Source of the DNA: Thalassospira indica
GTDB lineage: Bacteria > Pseudomonadota > Alphaproteobacteria > Rhodospirillales > Thalassospiraceae
NCBI RefSeq assembly: GCF_003403095.1
Contig: NZ_CP031555.1
Coordinates: 4,637,726 to 4,701,725, forward strand
Direction of reading: 5' to 3'
DNA length: 64,000 bases
How positions within the stretch are numbered: position 1 is the stretch's first letter; each line of letters begins with the position of its first letter. The translations under genes and the position numbers were made by a program. The notes below the pieces were generated by a model that did not search any database, had not been told where the DNA came from, and saw nothing but the letters and a program-made list of their open reading frames with translations. Shown one piece after another: positions 1 through 8,615 of the stretch.

Positions 1-396
1 GATGCTGCGACTATCAGCCAAAAGGCTGCCATTGGTGGCAAAAAGCCGGGTACGTGCGCCGGTAATCCCGACAAGACGGCGCACCATTTCGCGCGCCACT
101 TCGATTTTCACCCGGTTGGTTGCATCATCACTGGAACTCACCGCCGACGTCGACAGGGCAGCGGCATACATTTCCGCCTGCACCGCCATGGCTTCCAGTT
201 CGGAATGAATAAGTTCCTGCTTGTAGCGGCCCAGATACAAAATACCCGCCACCAGCACAAAAAGTGCCAGCGCGTTCACGGCCAGAATCCGCCAGGTCAA
301 AGGCGAAAACAGCCCGTGGCGTTCCTCTATCCGTGTCGTCCGGGGTTCGGACGGACCTGTGTGCTGGTCGTGATCACCAGTCCCAAGATCGCTCAT
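1..396 (-). CDS. chvG: ChvG-like sensor histidine kinase, N-terminal part (cut by window edge)
   Basis: The first 132 residues are visible; the gene runs off the left edge. They show a short acidic cytoplasmic start, one transmembrane helix at about residues 31-55 (WRILAVNALALFVLVAGILY) and the beginning of a periplasmic sensor domain (GRYKQELIHSELEAMAVQAE). This is the N-terminal plan of the alphaproteobacterial ChvG/ExoS kinases. It lies directly downstream of a ChvI-like regulator on the same strand, the usual chvI-chvG order. In that family the membrane kinase senses acid or envelope stress and phosphorylates ChvI. The ATG at 394-396 was chosen because it begins the conserved MSDLG-type start. 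The kinase core lies outside the window, so the name rests on the N-terminus and the neighbour. Confidence 0.8.
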   Translation of the reverse strand, partial: MSDLGTGDHDQHTGPSEPRTTRIEERHGLFSPLTWRILAVNALALFVLVAGILYLGRYKQELIHSELEAMAVQAEMYAAALSTSAVSSSDDATNRVKIEVAREMVRRLVGITGARTRLFATNGSLLADSRSI

Positions 397-443
397 TCAA
401 ACCTGCAATAACCGGCCCGGGAAGCGGGCCTGCAAAAGAGTGC

Positions 444-468
444 GCGCCGAAGCACAAAGCTCCGGCGC
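444..468 (-). terminator. GC-rich hairpin between chvI and chvG
   Basis: Ten-base arms (444-453 and 459-468) with one mismatch around a five-base loop. There is no T-run on either side, so it may be an attenuating or processing hairpin rather than a full terminator. Confidence 0.35.
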
Positions 469-482
469 GTCATAAATCCTGA

Positions 483-1199
483 TCAACCTGCCACAGTGGC
501 CGTGTCGCGGTACCGGTAACCGACGCCATACAGGGTTTCGATTTCCTTGAATTCCTTGTCGGTCTCGCGGAATTTCTTGCGCAGGCGTTTGATGTGGCTG
601 TCGATCGTGCGGTCATCGACATAGATATGTTCGCCGTACGCCGCATCAATCAGCTGGTCACGGTTTTTCACATGCCCCGGATGTTTGGCCAGTGCCTGGA
701 TCAACAGGAACTCGGTCACGGTCAGATTAACATGCTGACCTTTCCAGCTGCACATGTGGCGCGACGGATCAAGCACCAGATCACCGCGTTGCAGAACATC
801 ATCCGACCCGTTCGGGCGCACCCCCCCCGCACGCATGATTTCCGCGCGACGCAAAAGGGTGCGAATACGTTCAATCAGCAAACGCTGGGAAAACGGTTTC
901 TTGATGTAATCATCGGCACCCATGCGCAGGCCGGTCAGTTCATCAACCTCGTCATCCTTGGACGTCAGGAAGATCACCGGCATTTCGGTTTTCTTGCGCA
1001 AATGGGTCAGAAGTTCCAGTCCGTCCATACGGGGCATCTTGATATCAAGCACCGCAAGATCAGGCTCTTCCTTCGTGATGGCATGAAGTGCCTCCGAGCC
1101 ATCAGAATATGTCAGGACCTCATATCCTTCTTCTTCCAACGCCATCGAAACCGACGTCAGGATATTACGGTCGTCATCAACAAGTGCGATCTTACTCAC
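483..1199 (-). CDS. chvI: ChvI-like OmpR-family response regulator
   Basis: A DNA-binding response regulator of 238 residues. An N-terminal receiver domain (SKIALVDDD at the start, phospho-acceptor in [13 protein letters not shown], switch Lys in DDYIKKPFS) is followed by an OmpR/PhoB winged helix ([33 protein letters not shown]). The closely matched start [18 protein letters not shown] is characteristic of ChvI. A longer reading frame begins at an ATG at 1232, but the GTG at 1197-1199 has GAGG five bases upstream and gives the family-typical N-terminus, so it is preferred. It pairs with the kinase gene downstream and is divergent from the DctB-like kinase across about 260 bases. Confidence 0.9.
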   Translation of the reverse strand: MSKIALVDDDRNILTSVSMALEEEGYEVLTYSDGSEALHAITKEEPDLAVLDIKMPRMDGLELLTHLRKKTEMPVIFLTSKDDEVDELTGLRMGADDYIKKPFSQRLLIERIRTLLRRAEIMRAGGVRPNGSDDVLQRGDLVLDPSRHMCSWKGQHVNLTVTEFLLIQALAKHPGHVKNRDQLIDAAYGEHIYVDDRTIDSHIKRLRKKFRETDKEFKEIETLYGVGYRYRDTATVAG

Positions 1200-1450
1200 C
1201 TGGACCTCATCTACTGGACAGATACATTTCACTCATTCGTGTGGTGACTATACAATTTACATTCCAATGTGGCGAAAAAATAACCACTTGCGGCATAATT
1301 AAGGCTTGTCGAATACAGTCGCAGTGCAATCTGTCACATCGCTGTATTTGTTGACTTTGCGCCGCTGCGGCAAATAACAATCATCGCATCAGGGTAAAAT
1401 GCCCACCTGTCCCGAACGCGGGACAAACCAAATTGATCCCTGACCCGACG

Positions 1451-1456
1451 GGAGGT
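1451..1456 (+). promoter_or_regulatory. Shine-Dalgarno site placing the DctB-like start at an ATT codon
   Basis: A perfect GGAGGT sits five bases before an in-frame ATT (1461-1463). The first conventional start in that frame is a TTG at 1515, which has no such site and would remove half of the first membrane helix. The site therefore argues for a rare ATT start. Confidence 0.6.
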
Positions 1457-1460
1457 CGCG

Positions 1461-3230
1461 ATTTTCTATTGGTTAAGCAAGTTCAGCCGTGCCAGCCTGA
1501 CCGCTGCCGGGGTTTTGATTTCGACACTTGTTGTCTGGCTTGTTGTCAGTTCGACCGGCAATCTGACAATCAATGAATTGCATCGCACCGCACAGGCACG
1601 CCTGGCGTTGTATGACAGTTCGCTGCGTGCGGCCGTCGATCAATATCGCTATCTGCCCTATGTCGTTGCCCGCCATCACGAAGTGATCGCCGCCATCACC
1701 GGCACCGGAAATCCGCGCACTGCGGATATGTATCTTGAACGGGTCAAACAACGATCCGGGGCAGCCGCCCTTTATGTCATGGACAAGACCGGCATGACGG
1801 TCGCGGCAAGCAACTGGAACACACCCGACAGCTTTGTTGGCGAGGATTACGGATTTCGCCCCTATTTCAGTCAGTCAATTACCGGCGGCGAGGGATTTTT
1901 CTTTGGCATCGGGGTGACCACCGGGCGGGCAGGCCTGTTTATTTCCAACCCGATCCGCGGCGACGATGAAATCATCGGCGTTTCGGTGGTCAAACTAGAA
2001 CTTGATGAGGTTGAACGGAACTGGCAGGAAGGCGGCGAGACCGTATTTGTTGCAGATGAAGACGGCGTGATCACCATGACCAGTCGTAGCGACTGGAAAT
2101 ATCGCACGCTTTCCGAACTCTCGCCCGAGGTCCGCGGGCGCATTACCCGCCATCAACAATATCCCGGCAAGGAACTGGCATCCCTTGATATCGGCCAACA
2201 ACTGGTCAAGGGCACCGGGATTGTCACGATTAATTCCGAACGCTTCCTGTTTGATGACAAACATATGCAGGGCAGCAAATGGCGGCTCTATTACCTGACA
2301 TCGATGGATTATGTTTCCAACCGTCAGGCGGCCGCCCTGTTCATTACCGCCAGTGGTGCTGGGCTGATCATTTTGATCATCCTGTTTTTGCGCGAACGCG
2401 AACTCAAGCTCGCCTCCCAGCGCGAAGCGCGTGAATTTGCCCGCATTCAGGCACTGAACATCCGACTTGAGGAAGAAATCGCTGTTCGGCGCAAAACCGA
2501 GGAAGAACTGCGTGGCACCCAAAACGAACTGGTGCAGGCCGGAAAGCTTGCGGCCCTGGGTCAGATGTCGGCTGCCATCGCCCATGAAATCAACCAGCCG
2601 ATCACCGCCATCCGGACATTCTGTGCCAGTGCCAAACTGATGCTGGAGCGCGGCAAAACCGAAAAGCTTGATCAGAACATCAACCAGATCTCCGCACTCA
2701 CCGAACGCATGGGTGCAATCACAGGTCAGCTCAAAACGTTTTCGCGTAAATCCACCGGCGTGCTGGAGCCGGTTGACCTCAAGATCGCGCTGGATAACAC
2801 CCTGCAATTGCTAAGCCCCCAATTGCAGCAGGAAGAATGCACGCTTGAGCGTAATGAACCCGATACGCCACTGGTGATCCAGGCCGACCTTGTGCGGATC
2901 GAACAGATTTGCGTGAACATCATCCGCAACGCGCTTGATGCCATGGCCGACAGTTCGGTCAAACGTATCCGCATTGACCTTACGCGCACCAAAACCGACG
3001 TCATCATGCAGATTACCGATACCGGGCCTGGCATGAATGAAGAAACCCTGTCGCTTTTGTTTGACCCGTTCTTTACCACCAAGGATCCGGGGCAAGGCGT
3101 GGGATTGGGACTTTCGGTAACTTATGGCATTGTGCGGGACTTCGGAGGCAGCATAAAAGCCTATAACACCGAAACGGCCGGGGCCTGTTTCGAAGTTCGC
3201 CTGCCGTTACTCAAGGGTAAAACACCGTGA
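1461..3230 (+). CDS. DctB-like sensor histidine kinase
   Basis: A membrane histidine kinase of about 589 residues. From N to C it has a transmembrane helix (SLTAAGVLISTLVVWLVV), a periplasmic double-Cache domain (ALYVMDKTGMTVAASNW, DYGFRPYF), a second helix (ITASGAGLIILIILFL), a coiled linker, HisKA with the phosphorylated His at about residue 375 (AIAHEINQPITAIR) and HATPase_c (NALDAMADS, DTGPGM, GVGLGLSV). This is the DctB plan; family members sense C4-dicarboxylates or related acids in the periplasm. It overlaps the DctD-like gene by four bases (GTGA). The start is taken as ATT at 1461 because of the ribosome site; a conservative annotation would use TTG at 1515 (571 residues) but truncates the first helix. 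The ligand cannot be read from sequence, but the TAXI operon downstream is the likely target. Confidence 0.88.
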   Translation: MFYWLSKFSRASLTAAGVLISTLVVWLVVSSTGNLTINELHRTAQARLALYDSSLRAAVDQYRYLPYVVARHHEVIAAITGTGNPRTADMYLERVKQRSGAAALYVMDKTGMTVAASNWNTPDSFVGEDYGFRPYFSQSITGGEGFFFGIGVTTGRAGLFISNPIRGDDEIIGVSVVKLELDEVERNWQEGGETVFVADEDGVITMTSRSDWKYRTLSELSPEVRGRITRHQQYPGKELASLDIGQQLVKGTGIVTINSERFLFDDKHMQGSKWRLYYLTSMDYVSNRQAAALFITASGAGLIILIILFLRERELKLASQREAREFARIQALNIRLEEEIAVRRKTEEELRGTQNELVQAGKLAALGQMSAAIAHEINQPITAIRTFCASAKLMLERGKTEKLDQNINQISALTERMGAITGQLKTFSRKSTGVLEPVDLKIALDNTLQLLSPQLQQEECTLERNEPDTPLVIQADLVRIEQICVNIIRNALDAMADSSVKRIRIDLTRTKTDVIMQITDTGPGMNEETLSLLFDPFFTTKDPGQGVGLGLSVTYGIVRDFGGSIKAYNTETAGACFEVRLPLLKGKTP

Positions 3231-4636
3231 CGACCACCAAGCAAGTGCCACACAGTGACGCAGAAATTCAGATCACACCGCACATCATCATTGTCGATGA
3301 TGACGAGGCGATGCGTATCTCGCTTGCCCAGTGGCTTGAGCTTTCCGACTTTGACGTCACGGTCTATGAAGATGCCGGAGAGGCCCTGCATGACATCAGC
3401 CCCGAATTTGCCGGGGTCATCCTGACCGACGTCAAAATGCCGAAGCTTGACGGCATTACCTTTACCCGTTCTGTGCTGGCCGCCGACCCGGACATCCCGA
3501 TCATCCTGATGACAGGCCACGGCGATGTGCCAATGGCGGTCGAGGCGATGAAAAGCGGCGCCTATGATTTCGTCGAAAAACCGTTCGAGCCCAAAGACAT
3601 TGTCGAAAGCCTTGAACGCGCCATTGAAAAGCGCCGTCTTGTTCTTGAAAACCGCAACCTTCGGCGTCAGATCGCAAGCCGCGGCAGCCTTGAATCCCGC
3701 CTGATCGGCAATTCGATGCCGATGCGTAATCTCAAGGATGAAATCGCCAATATTGCACCAACCGAAGTCCCGGTTCTGATTTCAGGCGAAACCGGCACCG
3801 GCAAGGAACTGGTCGCGCGTGCCATCCATGACCTGAGCGACCGGCGCGATGAAAAATTTGTCGCGGTAAACTGTGCCGCCATTCCCGAAAGCACGGCCGA
3901 AAGCGAACTGTTTGGCCATGAAAAGGGGGCCTTTACCGGGGCGGCAAGCCAACGGATCGGCTGGATCGAACATGCGATTGGCGGCACGCTGTTTCTTGAT
4001 GAAATATCAAGCATGCCACTTGCCCTTCAGGCCAAATTGCTGCGCGTGATTGAACAGCGCGAAGTGGTGCGGCTGGGCTCCAACGCGCCGGTGAAGGTCG
4101 ATTTTCGCCTGATCTGTGCCACCAACGAGGATCTGGTCGCCGCCGTTGCCGAACGCAATTTCCGCGAAGATTTGCTGTTTCGCATCAATACGTTTGAACT
4201 GTCCATCGCCCCCTTGCGCGAACGCCAGGATGACGTCGCGCTTCTGTTTGATATCTTTGCCGAACGGGCGGCTGAGCGGTTCGAACGCCCGTATGAACGC
4301 CTGTCTCCGGCATTGATCGCGCAACTCAGGGCCCATGAGTGGCCGGGCAATGTCCGCGAGCTTAAAAACATGGCCGAACGGTATGTTCTTTTGGTTGGAA
4401 GTCCGGAAGAACGCTTCAAACGGCTGTTCAAGGGTGGTTTTGAAACAACAGCAGCCCCCACCGGCGATCTTGCCCTTGCCGATCAGGTCCGCGAGTTTGA
4501 AGAACGCATCATTCGCGATGCGCTTGATCGCCATGACGGCAATGTCAAATCGGTGATGGAAGAACTCGACATTCCGCGCCGGACGCTTAACGAGAAAATG
4601 AAAAAGCTCAACATCCGGCGTGACAAACCGGCCTAA
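3227..4636 (+). CDS. DctD-like sigma-54-dependent response regulator
   Basis: An NtrC-class enhancer-binding regulator of 469 residues. It has a receiver domain (acidic pocket VDDDE, phospho-Asp at about residue 68 in LTDVKMPKLDG), an AAA+ domain with Walker A GETGTGKE at 187-194 and the sigma-54-contacting GAFTGA loop at 234-239, and a C-terminal Fis-type helix-turn-helix (NVKSVMEELDIPRRTLNEKM). GTG start, translationally coupled to the kinase. Proteins of this class bind dyads upstream of -24/-12 promoters and drive open-complex formation by ATP hydrolysis. Exactly such dyads and promoter lie directly downstream, before the TAXI-TRAP operon, so this protein is the obvious activator; that link is inferred. 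Confidence 0.92.
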   Translation: MTTTKQVPHSDAEIQITPHIIIVDDDEAMRISLAQWLELSDFDVTVYEDAGEALHDISPEFAGVILTDVKMPKLDGITFTRSVLAADPDIPIILMTGHGDVPMAVEAMKSGAYDFVEKPFEPKDIVESLERAIEKRRLVLENRNLRRQIASRGSLESRLIGNSMPMRNLKDEIANIAPTEVPVLISGETGTGKELVARAIHDLSDRRDEKFVAVNCAAIPESTAESELFGHEKGAFTGAASQRIGWIEHAIGGTLFLDEISSMPLALQAKLLRVIEQREVVRLGSNAPVKVDFRLICATNEDLVAAVAERNFREDLLFRINTFELSIAPLRERQDDVALLFDIFAERAAERFERPYERLSPALIAQLRAHEWPGNVRELKNMAERYVLLVGSPEERFKRLFKGGFETTAAPTGDLALADQVREFEERIIRDALDRHDGNVKSVMEELDIPRRTLNEKMKKLNIRRDKPA

Positions 4637-4640
4637 ACTA

Positions 4641-4677
4641 TTGTTGCGTTGCGATATTTTGTTCGCGCGCGCAACAA
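4641..4677 (+). repeat. Inverted repeat after the DctD-like gene
   Basis: Perfect eight-base arms TTGTTGCG (4641-4648) and CGCAACAA (4670-4677) around 21 bases, just after the stop codon. It could be a weak terminator or a further regulator site; no T-run follows. Confidence 0.4.
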
Positions 4678-4678
4678 A

Positions 4679-4696
4679 TCGGCAAGAATCCGCCGA
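4679..4696 (+). promoter_or_regulatory. Candidate DctD-type enhancer site 1
   Basis: Dyad TCGGC-N8-GCCGA. An identical arrangement lies at 4711-4728, centre-to-centre 32 bp, about three helical turns, so both sites face the same side of the DNA. They are about 60-110 bp upstream of a sigma-54 promoter, as expected for NtrC-class activators. Confidence 0.7.
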
Positions 4697-4710
4697 TCCA
4701 TTTTGGTAAA

Positions 4711-4728
4711 TCGGCAAGATTATGCCGA
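4711..4728 (+). promoter_or_regulatory. Candidate DctD-type enhancer site 2
   Basis: Second TCGGC-N8-GCCGA dyad, sharing the TCGGCAAGA left half with site 1. The pairing of two such sites is typical of DctD/NtrC enhancers. Confidence 0.7.
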
Positions 4729-4787
4729 ATTGACAAACTGAAGCAATCTAAGTCATTGATTTGTAATTATTAATTTTATTTCCTGTT

Positions 4788-4803
4788 TGGCATACTCATT
4801 GCA
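4788..4803 (+). promoter_or_regulatory. Sigma-54 (-24/-12) promoter of the TAXI-TRAP operon
   Basis: TGGCA and TTGCA elements at the exact consensus spacing (TGGCATACTCATTGCA). It lies downstream of the two enhancer dyads and about 295 bases upstream of the TAXI gene, so the transcript should begin near 4815 with a leader of roughly 280 nt. Confidence 0.8.
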
Positions 4804-4855
4804 GTTTAAAACACCAAAATGATAAACTGACAAAAATCCGAGGGAGGAAATCTGA

Positions 4856-4888
4856 CAGCCGGTCCGGTTCGGACGGTTCAAACGGCTG
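4856..4888 (+). other. Nested hairpin in the TAXI operon leader
   Basis: Outer arms CAGCCG (4856-4861) and CGGCTG (4883-4888) enclose a second hairpin GTCCG-GTT-CGGAC (4862-4874). It lies early in the predicted leader RNA, soon after an AGGGAGGA sequence (4841-4848) that has no start codon following it. Confidence 0.45.
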
Positions 4889-4915
4889 ACTTAAAATCAT
4901 CTCTTGGAAATGGTC

Positions 4916-4980
4916 TTTGAAGGGTGCCCGTCTGGCTTGATCGGCCAAGCATGTTGCGATCAACATCCGGCACCTTCGAA
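4916..4980 (+). ncRNA. Predicted three-way-junction RNA in the 5' leader of the TAXI operon
   Basis: A 12-bp closing helix (4916-4928 with 4969-4980, one bulged G at 4924, one G-U pair) encloses two hairpins: GCTTG/CAAGC (4935-4950, six-base loop) and ATGTTG/CAACAT (4951-4966, four-base loop), which are directly adjacent. No open frame explains the symmetry. It lies in the long untranslated leader between the sigma-54 promoter and the binding-protein gene, the position of a cis-regulatory RNA. No known riboswitch class is recognised; function is unassigned. Confidence 0.5.
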
Positions 4981-5096
4981 AACCCAAAAACAACAGGCCC
5001 GGTTTACAGGCCGCCAACGAACGTGAAGACCCATATTGTTTTACGATCTCTTGGATCTATTCGTCGCTTAAGTGTTTAACCCTAGGGAGGACTATC

Positions 5097-6062
5097 ATGA
5101 AGCTCCGTACCCTGCTCACCGCAGCAGCCGCAGCCATGATGCTGACCGTCGCACCCGCGTCGGCACAGCAACTGTCAATCGCAACCGGTGGTACCGGTGG
5201 CACCTATTATCCGTATGGCGGTGGCCTTGCGGAACTGATCACCAAATACATCGACGGCACCAGTGCCGTTGCCGAAGTCACCGGCGCATCTGTTGAAAAC
5301 ATGGGCCTGATTGCCCGTGGCGACAGTGACATCGCAATCGGTCTGGCTGATACCGTTTATGCTGGTTACACCGGCACCGGTAAATTCGAAGGCCGTACCC
5401 TTGATAACGTTCGCGCCCTGGCGTCGATCTATCCGAACGCTGTTCAGCTCGTCACCATGGCCGACAGCGGCATCAACGGCCTTGCCGACCTTAAAGGCAA
5501 GCGCGTTTCTGTTGGCGCACCGGGTTCGGGTACCGAAGTTTCGGCACAGACCCTGCTGAGCGCCAACGGCATCACCTATGATGACATCGAAGAACAGCGC
5601 CTGAACTTCAACGAAACCGCAGATGCCCTTCGTGATGGTGACATCGATGCCGGTTTCTGGAGCGTTGGTCCGCCCACCAGCTCGATTCTGAACCTCGCGA
5701 CCACGCGTGAAATCAAACTGATCGCGCTGACCGACGATGAAATCCTGGCGGCCCTCGATGCAGAGCCGACCTTCGCACCGTACGCCCTGCGTAAAGGCGT
5801 TTACGAAGGTGTAACTGCACCGGTTAACACCATTTCGACCCCGAACGTTCTGTTCGTGAACGAAGAAATGGACGAGGAACTGGCATATCAGATCACCAAG
5901 ACCCTGTTTGAAAAGGTCGACGAACTGATCGCCATCCACCCGGCAGCAAACGACACCACGGTTGATTTCGCTCTGAACTCGACCCCGATCCCGATGCATC
6001 CGGGCGCCCTTCGTTACTACGAAGAAACCGGCATGCCGATTCCGCCGAAGCTGATCAAGTAA
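5097..6062 (+). CDS. TAXI-family TRAP transporter solute-binding protein
   Basis: A secreted periplasmic binding protein of 321 residues. A Sec signal peptide (residues 1 to about 24, ending APASA) is followed by the family-typical QLSIATGGTGGTYYPYGGGLA start, then GVGAPGSGTE-like and DAGFWSVGPP segments seen in TAXI (TRAP-associated extracytoplasmic immunogenic) proteins. It should capture a small organic acid or amino acid and deliver it to the fused permease two genes downstream. The ATG at 5097 follows AGGGAGG (5084-5090) at good spacing. It is the first gene of the operon, behind the sigma-54 promoter and the structured leader. The substrate cannot be deduced from the sequence. Confidence 0.93.
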   Translation: MKLRTLLTAAAAAMMLTVAPASAQQLSIATGGTGGTYYPYGGGLAELITKYIDGTSAVAEVTGASVENMGLIARGDSDIAIGLADTVYAGYTGTGKFEGRTLDNVRALASIYPNAVQLVTMADSGINGLADLKGKRVSVGAPGSGTEVSAQTLLSANGITYDDIEEQRLNFNETADALRDGDIDAGFWSVGPPTSSILNLATTREIKLIALTDDEILAALDAEPTFAPYALRKGVYEGVTAPVNTISTPNVLFVNEEMDEELAYQITKTLFEKVDELIAIHPAANDTTVDFALNSTPIPMHPGALRYYEETGMPIPPKLIK

Positions 6063-6063
6063 G

Positions 6064-6570
6064 ATGCTTCTGCAAAAGTTCGGGCGGCCAGCAATGGCCG
6101 CCCTTCTTCTCCTGATCACGGCATGTGCTGGCCCGGCCTATCAGGATCACGTCAAGCCCGGCACCGTTATTGATCATCTTGAGGTGATCGGTGAGGACGG
6201 GGCGCTTCTGGCCAGAACCGAAATTCCGCGTCAAACCGGCTGGTGCCTGTATTGGAACCATTCTGTCACCGGTGATGGCGTGATTGACTGTTATGTCGAC
6301 GATCTTGGCAAGATGGTTCTCCATCGCGCCTATCAGCCCGACTTCGCGGCGGGACTTGGTCATTATCCCGGTCGCGGGATCCTGACCAGCGCAGAAGGCG
6401 GCGGATACTGGATCGAAGATATCGACGAACCTGTACGCGGCAATGCCTATGTGTTGCGCGTCGGCTCACTTGCGGTGAACCACCGCATCGTCACTGACCG
6501 TGACGAAATCAACCTTTCAAAGATGGCTGAACACACCCGTGTCACCATCCGCCTTGATACCGGGGAATAA
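6064..6570 (+). CDS. DUF1850 lipoprotein of the TRAP operon
   Basis: A protein of 168 residues starting two bases after the TAXI stop codon and ending six bases before the permease, so clearly in the same operon. The N-terminus is a lipoprotein signal with lipobox LITAC (Cys about residue 20), predicting a membrane-anchored periplasmic protein. The rest matches DUF1850 as found next to TAXI-TRAP permeases, with a central WNHSVTGDGVIDCY segment, HRAYQPDFAAGLGH and a C-terminal beta-rich LRVGSLAVNHRI. Family function is unknown; constant association with TRAP genes suggests an accessory role in uptake. Confidence 0.8.
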   Translation: MLLQKFGRPAMAALLLLITACAGPAYQDHVKPGTVIDHLEVIGEDGALLARTEIPRQTGWCLYWNHSVTGDGVIDCYVDDLGKMVLHRAYQPDFAAGLGHYPGRGILTSAEGGGYWIEDIDEPVRGNAYVLRVGSLAVNHRIVTDRDEINLSKMAEHTRVTIRLDTGE

Positions 6571-6575
6571 ATTTC

Positions 6576-8591
6576 ATGTCCGAACAGGCAACGCTGCCAT
6601 CCATGACGGATAGATTGCCACAGCCAAAACTGGTTCTGTGGGCAATCTCGATCGTCGCAGTCGCACTCTCTTTGTTTCAGATGTATGGCGCAGGGATCGA
6701 ACCGCTTGGCCTGTTCTATCAACGCAGTATTCACCTTGCGTTCGTGATGTTCCTGGCCTTTTTGATGTTCCCGATTTTCGGCAGCAACAAAAAGCGCGGC
6801 TTCCTTGGCTGGGTGATTGATCTGGCCTTCCTGGCCGGCGCCTTTACCACGGGCTTCTATCTTACGTTCTTTCTTGATGAAATCATCAACCGCGCCGGTT
6901 TCTGGAGCGAAACCGACCTGATCATCGGCGTGATTGCCACCGTTACCGTGCTGGAGGCCAGCCGCCGTGCGGTCGGCCTTGGCATGACCGTGATTGGCAT
7001 CGTTGCCATCATTTACGCCCTGTCGGGTCCGCGCGGTGCACTGCCGTGGGTCGGTGAATGGCTTCCGGGCATTCTTGCCCATCGCGGCAACGACGTTGAT
7101 CGCCTTGTCGGGCAACTTTACCTCGGTCAGGAAGGCATTTACGGCCTGCCGATGGGGGTTGCTGCGACCTATATCTTCATGTTCGTTCTGTTTGGGGCGT
7201 TCCTTGAAGTCACGGGTGCGGGTAAATTCTTCATCGATATGGCCTATGCCGCCACCGGCAGAAAACCGGGTGGCCCGGCCAAGGCCGCCGTTCTGGCATC
7301 GGCCGGTATGGGATCGATCAGTGGCTCGGCAATTGCCAACGTGGTCACCACGGGCGCCTTTACCATTCCGCTGATGAAAAAGCTCGGCTACCGCCCGGCA
7401 CAGGCGGGCGGTGTTGAGGCCGCAGCCTCCACCGGTGGCCAGATCACCCCGCCGCTGATGGGGGCGGGTGCGTTCCTGATTTCCGAATATACCCAGGTGC
7501 CGTATCTCGACATCGTTCTGGTCTCGATCTTCCCGGCGATCCTCTATCTCGGCACGGTTTATCTGTTTGTGCATATCGTTGCCCTGAAACAGGGCATGCG
7601 CGGTATGCCGGTCGAAGAGCTTCCGGACTGGAAAGAAGTTCTCAAGGAAGGCTGGCAGTTCATCCTGCCGCTGGGCATCCTGATTTACCTGCTGGTGCTT
7701 AACATCTCGCCGATGCGGGTGGGTTTCTGGGCCATTCTGTCGGTGATGGCGGTTGCCGCCCTGCGTTATGCGCTGTGGTTCTTCTTTGTCGCCCCGCAGC
7801 AAGGTGAAAAACCAAGCCACGAAAAACTGATCGCTGCCATTCGCAAGGGCACCGCGATCACCATTGCCGCCCTTGAACTTGGTGCGAAAAACGCCGTTGC
7901 CGTTTCGATGGCTTGTGCGGTTGCCGGTATCATTGTCGGCGTGGTTGGCGTCACTGGTCTTGGCCTGAAATTCTCGTCGATGATGATCGCGTTTTCGGGT
8001 GGTAACATCGTTCTGGCGCTTGTTCTGGTGCTGATCGCAAGCCTGATCCTCGGTATGGGTCTGCCAGTCACGGCGTCCTATATCGTTCTGATCGTGCTGG
8101 TGGGTCCGGCACTGTCGAACGAGTTCGGCATTCCGCTTCTGATCGCGCATCTGGTGGTGTTCTGGTACTCGCAGGACAGTAACGTGACGCCGCCGATTGC
8201 ACTGGCGGGCTTCGCGGGGGCCGCGATTGCCAACGCCAGCCCCATGGAAACCAGCATTCAGGCGTGGAAGTTTGCCAAGGGTCTCTATCTGATCCCGGCC
8301 TTCATGGTCTTCAATCCGGAAATCATCGAAGGCGGTTCGATCCAGATCGTCCTTTGGACCGGCTTTACCGCGATCCTGTGTCTGGTCGCCTTTGCCGCCG
8401 CCCTTGAAGGCTATCTGTTTGCCCCGATGGATGTGCTTTCACGCATAATCATCGTTCCGGCAACCATCGGCGTGTTCTATCCTGACATCCGGGCAGAAAT
8501 CGCTGGCACGATCGTCCTTCTTGCGGTTCTGGCCTTCAACTGGTGGCAGGGTAAAAAGAACACCCCGACACCGGCAGTCGCCGCAAGCTAA
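6576..8591 (+). CDS. TRAP transporter fused permease (DctQM type)
   Basis: An inner-membrane permease of 671 residues in which the small (4-TM, DctQ-like, about residues 20-170) and large (DctM-like) subunits are one chain, the usual form in TAXI systems. DctM hallmarks are visible: GSISGSAIANVVTTGAFTIPLMKK, the mirrored AGGVEAAASTGGQITPP, and GMGLPVTASYIVL. Together with the TAXI protein it should form a sodium-coupled secondary transporter. ATG at 6576 follows the DUF1850 stop closely. A strong terminator ends the operon 25 bases downstream. Confidence 0.94.
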   Translation: MSEQATLPSMTDRLPQPKLVLWAISIVAVALSLFQMYGAGIEPLGLFYQRSIHLAFVMFLAFLMFPIFGSNKKRGFLGWVIDLAFLAGAFTTGFYLTFFLDEIINRAGFWSETDLIIGVIATVTVLEASRRAVGLGMTVIGIVAIIYALSGPRGALPWVGEWLPGILAHRGNDVDRLVGQLYLGQEGIYGLPMGVAATYIFMFVLFGAFLEVTGAGKFFIDMAYAATGRKPGGPAKAAVLASAGMGSISGSAIANVVTTGAFTIPLMKKLGYRPAQAGGVEAAASTGGQITPPLMGAGAFLISEYTQVPYLDIVLVSIFPAILYLGTVYLFVHIVALKQGMRGMPVEELPDWKEVLKEGWQFILPLGILIYLLVLNISPMRVGFWAILSVMAVAALRYALWFFFVAPQQGEKPSHEKLIAAIRKGTAITIAALELGAKNAVAVSMACAVAGIIVGVVGVTGLGLKFSSMMIAFSGGNIVLALVLVLIASLILGMGLPVTASYIVLIVLVGPALSNEFGIPLLIAHLVVFWYSQDSNVTPPIALAGFAGAAIANASPMETSIQAWKFAKGLYLIPAFMVFNPEIIEGGSIQIVLWTGFTAILCLVAFAAALEGYLFAPMDVLSRIIIVPATIGVFYPDIRAEIAGTIVLLAVLAFNWWQGKKNTPTPAVAAS

Positions 8592-8615
8592 ACCATCTCC
8601 GTCCCGACGAAAGTC

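Noticed and set aside
594..1247. Plus-strand frame opposite chvI
   Set aside because: Antisense to a well-supported response regulator; no start signal.
6447..8150. Long minus-strand open frame (567 residues) opposite the TRAP permease
   Set aside because: Extreme His/Gln/Arg/Asp composition, no domain and no ribosome site; it is the antisense shadow of a clear permease gene.
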